A DNA stretch of 64,000 nt from Methyloversatilis sp. XJ19-49 (lineage in GTDB: Bacteria > Pseudomonadota > Gammaproteobacteria > Burkholderiales > Rhodocyclaceae). Of this stretch, positions 57,893 through 64,000 are shown one piece after another. Made by a program: the position numbers and the translations under genes. A model generated the notes under the pieces. The model made no database searches, was not told the DNA's origin, and worked only from the letters and a program-made list of their open reading frames with translations. The stretch lies in NCBI RefSeq assembly GCF_024580145.1, contig NZ_JANINI010000008.1, positions 62,001 through 126,000 on the forward strand. Direction: 5' to 3'. Numbering within the stretch: position 1 is the first letter of the stretch; each line of letters opens with the position of its first letter.

Positions 57893-58084
57893 CTACCGTT
57901 TGCCGAGCGCTTCTTCGATGCGCTTGTCGGTCTTGTACTGACTCAACGCATAGACCGCCCACAGCGCAGCCGGTATCCAGCCGATCAGCGTCAGCTGCAG
58001 GATGAGGCAAACCACGCCGGCGATCGGGCGACCTATGGTGAAGAAGACCATGAATGGCAGGAAGATGGCGAGCAGCAGTCGCAT
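57893..58084 (-). CDS. Pmp3/YqaE-family small membrane protein
   Basis: The 63-residue protein has two transmembrane helices: MRLLLAIFLPFMVFFTIGRP and VCLILQLTLIGWIPAALWAV, then a charged tail. This is the Pmp3/YqaE layout, including LPF---F and the LIGWIPA motif. Family members are linked to membrane potential and stress responses. GGAG precedes the ATG. It lies between the diguanylate cyclase and fliN, with a terminator hairpin on its fliN side, so it is not clearly part of the flagellar operon. Confidence 0.85.
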   Translation of the reverse strand: MRLLLAIFLPFMVFFTIGRPIAGVVCLILQLTLIGWIPAALWAVYALSQYKTDKRIEEALGKR

Positions 58085-58191
58085 GACGGCTCCGTGAAGA
58101 GAGGGGATGGCCAACGATACCATTCGTTGCCCAGCCCGCGAATCGCCGCGGCGTCAGCTTTCCGTACTTGCCATGACAGCGGGCACCGACA

Positions 58192-58225
58192 GAAAAAGAG
58201 CGATGCCTTGGCATCGCTCTTTTTC
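58192..58225. terminator. Bidirectional Rho-independent terminator next to fliN
   Basis: A perfect 16-bp inverted repeat (58192-58207 with 58210-58225; core GAGCGATGCC/GGCATCGCTC) is flanked by A and T tracts on its two sides. It would end the fliN transcript on the minus strand. Confidence 0.88.
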
Positions 58226-58274
58226 ATTCGCCAGCCTGATTCGGACTGACCTGCGGCCCGATCGGGAGCAATCG

Positions 58275-58718
58275 TCAGCGTTTCAGTTTCTTCATCCGCT
58301 CCGCGGGCGTGATGATGTCGGTCAGGCGAATGCCGAACTTTTCGTTCACCACCACCACTTCGCCCTGCGCAATCAGCGTGCCGTTGACCAGCACGTCCAT
58401 CGGCTCGCCGGCCATTCCGTCCAGTTCCACCACCGAACCGTGGCCCAGTTGCAGCAGATTTCGGATCGAAATCTTGGTGCGTCCGAGTTCCACCGTGAGC
58501 TGGACCGGGATGTCGAGAATCATCTCGAAGTCGCGCAGCCCTTCGGATGACTTGTTCGCCGCATCACCGAACTGCTGGAAGATGTTGGCGGGCTGGACAT
58601 CCTTCGCCGCCTCCCCGTCGAGTGCGGCAAGCGCATCGTCGGCCGTGGTCTGCTCGGACATCGCAGCGGCCCAGTCGTCCTCGCTGACCTGCTCTTCCGC
58701 TTCAGCCAGATCGCTCAT
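58275..58718 (-). CDS. fliN: Flagellar motor switch protein FliN
   Basis: FliN forms the C-ring base with FliM and FliG. The 147-residue protein has an acidic variable N-terminus and the C-terminal SpoA domain: LDIPVQLTVELGRTKISIRN, LLQLGHGSVVELDGMAGEPM and DVLVNGTLIAQGEVVVVNEK, ending FGIRLTDII. The start overlaps the fliM stop by ATGA. A strong terminator follows, marking the end of the fliL/M/N transcript. Confidence 0.97.
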   Translation of the reverse strand: MSDLAEAEEQVSEDDWAAAMSEQTTADDALAALDGEAAKDVQPANIFQQFGDAANKSSEGLRDFEMILDIPVQLTVELGRTKISIRNLLQLGHGSVVELDGMAGEPMDVLVNGTLIAQGEVVVVNEKFGIRLTDIITPAERMKKLKR

Positions 58719-59740
58719 TGTGGTTCCTCACCCTTTTTCTTGCCCTGCACATTCAGGGCGTGTTCGATCAATTCTTCCTCGCCGGCCATGAAACGCTCGA
58801 TCTTCAGCGCATAACGGCCGCCCTGTATGCCGTACTTGCATTCCAGAACCGGAATGCCATCGACCTCGGCTTGTACGGTGTCTGAAATGGTTATCGGAAT
58901 GATGTCGCCAACCTTTAGGTTGTTCAGGCCGCCCAGGGTCAGCGAACCGCCTCCCAACTGGACGTTCAGTTCCACCGCGGCATCCTGTACCTGACGGGTG
59001 AGCAGGTTGATCCATCGGTTGTCGGAACTGACGCTGTCGCTCTGCATCGATGAATTAAGCGTGTCGCGCAGCGGCTCGACCATCGAATACGGCAGGCAGA
59101 TGTGCATTTCCGCCGACACACCGCCGAGTTCCAGCGTGAAGGTTGCCGCCACGACGATTTCCGACGGCGTGGCGATGTTGGCGAACTGCGAATTCATTTC
59201 CGAGCGCACATACTCGAAATTGATCTTGAAAACAGGCTCCCATGATCGTTCGTACTCGGCGAAGAACACTTCCAGCAGACCCTGGATGATGCGTTGTTCG
59301 GTTGGCGTGAAGTCACGCCCCTCGACCCGGGTGTGGAATCGCCCGTCACCGCCGAACATGTTGTCGATGACCAGAAAGACGAGGTTCGGATCGAATACCA
59401 CCAGCCCCGTGCCGCGCAGCGGCTTGACCTGCACCAGATTCAGATTGGTCGGCACGACCAGGTTGCGGATGAATTCGGAATACTTCTGCAGCCGGATCGG
59501 GCCGAGCGAAATTTCGGCGCTGCGCTGCATGAAATTGAACAGGCCGATGCGCAGGTAGCGCGCAAACCGCTCGTGTATCAGTTCCAGCGTGGGCATGCGC
59601 CCGCGCACGATTCTTTCCTGGGTGCCGAGGTTGTACGGGCGTACGCCGCTCGTGTCTTCGACTTCGGCTACCTCGTCGGCCTCGCCGGTGACGCCCTTGA
59701 GCAGGGCATCCACCTCTTCCTGGGAAAGAAAATCGGACAT
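58715..59740 (-). CDS. fliM: Flagellar motor switch protein FliM
   Basis: FliM receives phosphorylated CheY and sets rotation direction. The 341-residue protein starts MSDFLSQEEVDALLKGVTGE, the CheY-binding peptide. A middle CheC-like domain includes GGDGRFHTRVEGRDFTPTEQ, and the C-terminal SpoA domain includes VGDIIPITISDTV. It lies 29 bases after fliL and overlaps fliN. Confidence 0.97.
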   Translation of the reverse strand: MSDFLSQEEVDALLKGVTGEADEVAEVEDTSGVRPYNLGTQERIVRGRMPTLELIHERFARYLRIGLFNFMQRSAEISLGPIRLQKYSEFIRNLVVPTNLNLVQVKPLRGTGLVVFDPNLVFLVIDNMFGGDGRFHTRVEGRDFTPTEQRIIQGLLEVFFAEYERSWEPVFKINFEYVRSEMNSQFANIATPSEIVVAATFTLELGGVSAEMHICLPYSMVEPLRDTLNSSMQSDSVSSDNRWINLLTRQVQDAAVELNVQLGGGSLTLGGLNNLKVGDIIPITISDTVQAEVDGIPVLECKYGIQGGRYALKIERFMAGEEELIEHALNVQGKKKGEEPQ

Positions 59741-59769
59741 CGCGTTTCCTCGTGACGACCGGATCTCGC

Positions 59770-60375
59770 CTACTGGACGATGAAGGACGTGAACAACACG
59801 GCCTCCACGGGTCCGACTGGCTCTTCCGGCTCACCCTTCTTGTTGGTCGGTACTTCGCCAACGATGGCGTTGATCGAATTCCTGATTTCGCCGGCCAGTG
59901 CTTCGCGACCTTCGGTGGTGCCCAGTTCGGACGCCTTCTTGCCCGACAGCAGCATCAGCACGTGGTGGCGGATTTCCGGCATGTACACCTTCAGGTTGTC
60001 TGCGGCGGGCTGTTCTTCAACCTTGACCGAGGCCTTGACCTGAAGGTACTGATCCACTTGCGTTTCCGGTGCCAGATTGACGGTGAAGGGGTCGAGTTCG
60101 ACGAACACCGGTGGCAGGCCCTTGGCTTCCGCTTCCTTCTTTTTCTTCAGCTTGGCCTTCTTTGCGGCGAGGGCCTTGGCGTCCGGGTCTTCCTCGCTCA
60201 TTTCATCGGCGTGCTCGTCCTCGCCTTCTTCGGCGTGACTGCCGGCCATCATGAACATGGCGGCGGCGCCGCCGACGATGACCAGCAGCACGACGGCGAG
60301 GATGATGAAGAGCATTTTCTTGCTCTTCTTGGGGGCGTCTGCGGCGACGTCGTCTGCGGTGGCGGCTTTTGCCAT
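59770..60375 (-). CDS. fliL: Flagellar basal body-associated protein FliL
   Basis: FliL sits beside the stator and supports torque. The 201-residue protein has one membrane helix (KKMLFIILAVVLLVIVGGAA), a charged acidic/lysine-rich linker and a periplasmic domain with PVFVELDPFTVNLAPETQVD, QYLQVKASVKVEEQ and MPEIRHHVLMLLSGKKASEL, the FliL core. It starts the fliLMN group; 140 bases separate it from fliK, where I see no clear sigma-54 or sigma-28 box. Confidence 0.95.
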   Translation of the reverse strand: MAKAATADDVAADAPKKSKKMLFIILAVVLLVIVGGAAAMFMMAGSHAEEGEDEHADEMSEEDPDAKALAAKKAKLKKKKEAEAKGLPPVFVELDPFTVNLAPETQVDQYLQVKASVKVEEQPAADNLKVYMPEIRHHVLMLLSGKKASELGTTEGREALAGEIRNSINAIVGEVPTNKKGEPEEPVGPVEAVLFTSFIVQ

Positions 60376-60515
60376 GGTGTGCGCTCCTGTATGGATCGGG
60401 ATTGTCGGCGGGTACTGATGCCTTTCAATGATCGAATAACGGCCGAATGTCCCGTTTTTTTAGCGCCGATTTACGCGGCGCCATCAGGAGAGTGTGTTCA
60501 CGCTGCTGTTGATCA

Positions 60516-61535
60516 CTACGCGAACAGGTCGACGAGGCCGCTGCCGCGCCGCGCCGCCGGTGCGATCAGCAACTCGCCATCGCCATTCCCGTCGCGCCCG
60601 CGGTCACCGCGCTGGCCACCCTGGCCCTGATCGCCGGAGCGCTGTTCGCCGCTCACATTGGTGTCGCCGAGCGAAATGCCCCCCTCGGCCAGCATTTCAC
60701 GCAGCCGCGGCATGGCCTGTTCCAGCGCTTCCCGCACCTGCGGGCTCGCAGACACGAACTGCGCCGTGCTCAGATCGCCGCCGATCTGCAGCGAAATCTC
60801 GATCCGGCCAAGATGGGGTGGCGTCAGGATCAGTTCCGCGCGGCTGTTGCCGTTCTCGGCCAGCCAGGTCACCTGGTGGCCGATGTCGTCCGCCCAGCCC
60901 GGATGCGTGATCGGCGTGGCAACGGCCATTTCGGTGGCGGGTTTCTGTGCCGCGTTCAGGTGGGCGCGGAAGTCGCCCTGCGGGAGCTGCTGTGTCGCCG
61001 ATTGTCCGGCGTCCATCCGGGAATCAACATTCAGCAACGCATCCGGCAGATTCTTGCCGTTCGTGTCGCCGCTGCCGTCCGTCGCCGCGGCAATCGCTGC
61101 CGCCGGCAAGTCGCCGGATGCCTCGCGGCCCGCTTTCCTGCCGCCTTGCCCGGTCGGATCGAAATCAAGGTCGGACTGTTCGACCGGCGCACTGGTGCCC
61201 CCCGCAAGCCGTTCGATGACGGGGAGGACTGCCGGTGCGAGCAGGCCGGCCGGCAGCAGTTCGGTCGCGATACGACCGGGGTCGGCGCTGAGTGCATCCA
61301 GCAGATCGACCTTCTCGTCGTCCGGCGTGCCGCTGCCGTCATCAAGCAGCTTGGCCAGCAAGGCGGCACGGGGATCTTCAGGCGCGTTCTTGAGGGAGTC
61401 CTGCAGCAGGTTGGCGAATGCCGTCGCCGCGTCCTCGGGCGATGCATCGGCGCCGATGCCGCGCGCTTCGCCTACCGGACCGCTTGAAGCGAGCGGCGTT
61501 GCGGACGAAGGCAAGCTGAGCTTGATGTCTGACAT
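60516..61535 (-). CDS. fliK: Flagellar hook-length control protein FliK
   Basis: FliK measures hook length and switches export specificity. The 339-residue protein has a variable, low-complexity N-terminal two thirds. The conserved C-terminal domain reads VTWLAENGNSRAELILTPPH, LGRIEISLQIGGDLSTAQFV and SASPQVREALEQAMPRLREM, followed by GDTNVSG; this LxPxxLGxxEVxL pattern is diagnostic. The ATG at 61535 has GGAGG eight bases upstream, and that site can pair with a CCTCC just before it. Confidence 0.94.
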   Translation of the reverse strand: MSDIKLSLPSSATPLASSGPVGEARGIGADASPEDAATAFANLLQDSLKNAPEDPRAALLAKLLDDGSGTPDDEKVDLLDALSADPGRIATELLPAGLLAPAVLPVIERLAGGTSAPVEQSDLDFDPTGQGGRKAGREASGDLPAAAIAAATDGSGDTNGKNLPDALLNVDSRMDAGQSATQQLPQGDFRAHLNAAQKPATEMAVATPITHPGWADDIGHQVTWLAENGNSRAELILTPPHLGRIEISLQIGGDLSTAQFVSASPQVREALEQAMPRLREMLAEGGISLGDTNVSGEQRSGDQGQGGQRGDRGRDGNGDGELLIAPAARRGSGLVDLFA

Positions 61536-61543
61536 GGGGAAAT

Positions 61544-61559
61544 CCTCCGTTGATGGAGG
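61544..61559 (-). promoter_or_regulatory. Hairpin that could mask the fliK ribosome-binding site
   Basis: On the minus strand CCTCC (complement of 61555-61559) can pair with GGAGG (complement of 61544-61548) across a 6-base loop. GGAGG is the fliK Shine-Dalgarno. The 5-bp stem is short but all G-C except one pair; control of fliK translation is possible. Confidence 0.35.
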
Positions 61560-61608
61560 CGTATAAGCAGCTAGCGTGCCAGCTTCCGGGACGTGCGAAC
61601 GTGAAGTG

Positions 61609-62046
61609 TCAGTCGTCCGCAACCAGGCGACCCGAACGGTCGTCGGCCACCCGCTGTTCGGCCTTGGCTTCACGCTTGACGAGTGTGGCCTGATGGCGGT
61701 CGGAAAGGGTTTCGAAGGCTTTTACGCGGGTACGCGTGTCGAGCCACACGCGCTGACCAGCCTGGGCGCGGTCGCGAGATTGTTCGACCTGCTGCTGCTG
61801 GTGGCCGATGGCGTCGTCGATGCGGGCGAGGAAGGCGGAGTAATTGCTCCACTGGCCCGGTGTCATGCCGTTGCGCGCAGCGGCCATGAACTGGTCCTGA
61901 TACTCCTTGCGGTAGTCCTCAAGCATCGTGAGCTTGCGCGACTGGTCGTGCTCGCTGGCGATCAGTGCTGCCAGCGCACGCGCAGACTCGTCCATGCGCG
62001 TCTGGCTCAGGTCGAGAATGGTCTGCAGACGAAAGGGTTCAGCCAT
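61609..62046 (-). CDS. fliJ: Flagellar export chaperone FliJ
   Basis: FliJ is a coiled-coil stalk that links the FliI ATPase ring to the export gate. The 145-residue protein is almost entirely helical, with FRLQTILDLSQTRMDESARA, LTMLEDYRKEYQDQFM and IDDAIGHQQQQVEQSRDRAQ, matching FliJ length and pattern. It lies between fliI and fliK in the usual order. Confidence 0.93.
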   Translation of the reverse strand: MAEPFRLQTILDLSQTRMDESARALAALIASEHDQSRKLTMLEDYRKEYQDQFMAAARNGMTPGQWSNYSAFLARIDDAIGHQQQQVEQSRDRAQAGQRVWLDTRTRVKAFETLSDRHQATLVKREAKAEQRVADDRSGRLVADD

Positions 62047-62124
62047 GATTCAAAGGTCTCTCTTTGACGGCGCAAGTTGCGTGCGGCCGGTCACGGCCGC
62101 CAATGGTGTCACCGATTTTTGCAA

Positions 62125-63618
62125 TCAGGGATTCAGACCGAAGATCTGGTGCAGCTTCATCACTGCGTCCTCAAACCCTTCACGTTCGTCCATGGCTTGC
62201 TGCAGAAAGGCTTCCAGCGTCGGAAACATGTTCACTGCAAGATCGAGCTGCGGGTCTGCGCCAGGCGAATAGGCGCCAACCGAAATGAGATCGCGCGCGC
62301 GCTGATAGCGCGACCACAATCCCTTGAAGCGGCGTACCAGATCGAAATGGCTGGGTTTCACGAGCCCGTGCATGGCGCGCGACACCGACTGTTCGATGTC
62401 GATGGCCGGATAGTGGCCCGCATCGGCCAACTGGCGGGTCAGCACGAAGTGGCCGTCGAGAATGGCGCGTGCCGAGTCGGCGATCGGGTCCTGCTGGTCG
62501 TCGCCTTCGGCCAGCACGGTGTAGAAGGCGGTGATCGAGCCACCACCTTCGGGCCCGTTGCCGGCTCGTTCGACCAGCTGCGGCAGGCGGGCGAACACAC
62601 TTGGCGGATAGCCGCGGGTGACGGGCGGCTCGCCGATGGCAAGCGCGATCTCGCGTTGTGCCATAGCGTAGCGGGTCAGCGAATCCATGATCAGCAGCAC
62701 ATGGCGGCCCTGATCGCGGAACCACTCGGCGACCGTGGTGGCATAGGCAGCGCCCTGCAGCCGCATCAGCGGGCTGGTATCGGCCGGCGCGGCGACCACA
62801 ACCGATCGTTTCAGCCCGGCGGCGCCGAGAATCTGCTCGATGAATTCCTTCACTTCGCGGCCGCGTTCGCCGATCAGTCCGACCACGACCACTTCGGCCG
62901 ACGTGAAGCGCGCCATCATGCCCAGCAGCACCGACTTGCCGACGCCGGAACCGGCGAACAGGCCGATGCGCTGGCCGCGGCCGACCGTGAGCAGCGAATT
63001 GATCGAGCGGATGCCGGTGTCCATGGTGCGGCGTATCGGCTCGCGCAGAAGCGGATTCACCGCGCGACTGGCCACCGAACGCGAATGCCGCGTAATGACC
63101 GGGCCGAGACCGTCGAGCGGCCGGCCAGCGCCATCGACCACGCGGCCGAGCAGGGCGTCACCGACCGGCAGGTGCTTGGCACGGTCGGATGCACGCCGGC
63201 GCGGCTCGAGCCTTTCGGTCGGGGTGGGGCGCTGCGGTACCGCTTCGAGCGGAATCACCTGCGCGCCCGGTGCAAGTCCGACGACGTCATCGGTTGGCAT
63301 CATGAACAGCTTGTCGCCGTTGAAACCCACCACTTCGGCTTCGCAGCTGTTGCCGCCCGGCACCATGATGCGGCAACCGGAACCCAGCGGCAGCTTCAGG
63401 CCGGCAGCTTCCATCACCAGACCGTTGATGCGGGTCAGCCGCCCCGCGTGCAGATACGGGTTGACGCGTCCGGCCAGCGTGCCGCAGTCGGTCATGAACC
63501 CCGCCCACTTCGCGACGTGCGGGTTCGCTACCGCCGGTTCGGTCGCCTCCGGCGACGCCGCGTCCGGCGTATTGTCGAGCGACGCCTCGTCGGCCGCGGT
63601 GTCCAGGGTGTCAGTCAT
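62125..63618 (-). CDS. fliI: Flagellum-specific ATP synthase FliI
   Basis: FliI is the export ATPase. The 497-residue protein carries Walker [21 protein letters not shown], the [14 protein letters not shown] motif, Walker [21 protein letters not shown] and [20 protein letters not shown], all of the F-type/T3SS ATPase group. The N-terminus has about 35 extra low-complexity residues. Its start overlaps the fliH stop by 8 bases. Confidence 0.97.
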   Translation of the reverse strand: MTDTLDTAADEASLDNTPDAASPEATEPAVANPHVAKWAGFMTDCGTLAGRVNPYLHAGRLTRINGLVMEAAGLKLPLGSGCRIMVPGGNSCEAEVVGFNGDKLFMMPTDDVVGLAPGAQVIPLEAVPQRPTPTERLEPRRRASDRAKHLPVGDALLGRVVDGAGRPLDGLGPVITRHSRSVASRAVNPLLREPIRRTMDTGIRSINSLLTVGRGQRIGLFAGSGVGKSVLLGMMARFTSAEVVVVGLIGERGREVKEFIEQILGAAGLKRSVVVAAPADTSPLMRLQGAAYATTVAEWFRDQGRHVLLIMDSLTRYAMAQREIALAIGEPPVTRGYPPSVFARLPQLVERAGNGPEGGGSITAFYTVLAEGDDQQDPIADSARAILDGHFVLTRQLADAGHYPAIDIEQSVSRAMHGLVKPSHFDLVRRFKGLWSRYQRARDLISVGAYSPGADPQLDLAVNMFPTLEAFLQQAMDEREGFEDAVMKLHQIFGLNP

Positions 63619-64000
63619 GTTCTATCCAGTCCGCGTCATCGATCAGCGCCTCGACGATGCGTGTCCAGCGCGTGGCCAGCGTGGCGTCTATGTGACTGCC
63701 GCCTGCTTCGATCTTGCAGCCGCCGCGTGCGATAGCGGCGTCCTCGAATATGCGGTGGCCGGCATGCGCCAGCTGCTCGCCGGCATGCGAGCGCACGAGT
63801 GACGCGTCGTCAGGGTTCAGATAAACAGCCGTGTGCTGATGTGGCAGCTGGTTGATCGCCTCGCGTACAACGCCGACGATCACTTCCGGTTTGACCGCGA
63901 TCGCCTGCCGCACCACCTGGCGGGCGATTTCCACGCCCAGGTGCAGCACGCCCTGCGCCACTTCGGTGTCGAGCGACGCCAGTGCCTCGTCGAGCTGTTC
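63611..64000 (-). CDS. fliH: Flagellar assembly protein FliH, C-terminal part (cut by window edge)
   Basis: FliH regulates FliI and links it to the C-ring. Only the C-terminal 129 or so residues are in the window; the frame runs off the right edge. Visible motifs are [40 protein letters not shown] and a [20 protein letters not shown] segment. The last is the conserved SGGCxIETxxGxIDAxxxxRW signature of FliH/YscL. It overlaps fliI, continuing the fliH-I-J-K order. Confidence 0.94.
   Translation of the reverse strand, partial: EQLDEALASLDTEVAQGVLHLGVEIARQVVRQAIAVKPEVIVGVVREAINQLPHQHTAVYLNPDDASLVRSHAGEQLAHAGHRIFEDAAIARGGCKIEAGGSHIDATLATRWTRIVEALIDDADWIEHD

Overview
This window is a 64 kb stretch of a high-GC chromosome. 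The gene orders gyrA-serC-pheA-hisC-tyrA-aroA-cmk-rpsA-ihfB, thrS-infC-rpmI-rplT-pheS-pheT-ihfA-merR and surE-pcm-nlpD-rpoS point to a betaproteobacterium. The mtaD/ompA/ubiG/gph block and the flagellar fliHIJKLMN/OPQR order fit the same group. A Rhodocyclales-type organism (for example Methyloversatilis-like) is my best guess, but the genus is inference. Most of the window is compact core genome with many ATGA start/stop overlaps.

Layout. 1-2246: end of a cell-surface polysaccharide cluster (two family-2 glycosyltransferases, one NAD-dependent epimerase). 2247-2817: no recognisable gene. 2818-5452: cysD-cysN, sulfate activation. 5511-7798: a methyltransferase coupled to a membrane sulfatase-fold protein. 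7799-8904: a CcdA-like protein and a thioredoxin. 9004-14757: an ATP-grasp protein followed by what I read as a complete selenoneine locus, egtD, senA, senB and selD/senC. 14858-19426: tRNA-Leu, dusC, a secreted PHA depolymerase, htpX and a TerB-DUF697 protein. 19427-20526: a degraded integrase beside the tmRNA gene. 20558-24251: gph, ubiG, an OmpA-like protein and an MTA/SAH deaminase on the minus strand. 24442-35501: gyrA and the aromatic amino acid/rpsA/ihfB supercluster. 35514-42982: lapA-lapB, rfaE1, a helix-hairpin-helix protein, cysM, the ydbH-ynbE-ydbL trio and a DEDD exonuclease. 43044-50714: tRNA-Val and the thrS-to-merR translation block. 50786-54280: tRNA-Pro and surE-pcm-nlpD-rpoS. 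54281-54435: a repeat-rich spacer. 54436-64000: late flagellar genes fliR to fliH on the minus strand, interrupted by a diguanylate cyclase and a Pmp3-like gene.

The most notable system is the selenium locus. SelD/SenC would make selenophosphate, SenB would put selenium on a sugar, EgtD would trimethylate histidine to hercynine, and SenA would join the selenosugar to hercynine to give selenoneine. An uncharacterised ATP-grasp ligase is divergent from egtD and is the least explained component. Other points of note are a degenerate APS-kinase domain fused to CysN, an AUC start codon for infC, structured leaders before rpsA and rpmI, an ssrA-associated integrase remnant, and a paired hairpin repeat between rpoS and fliR.
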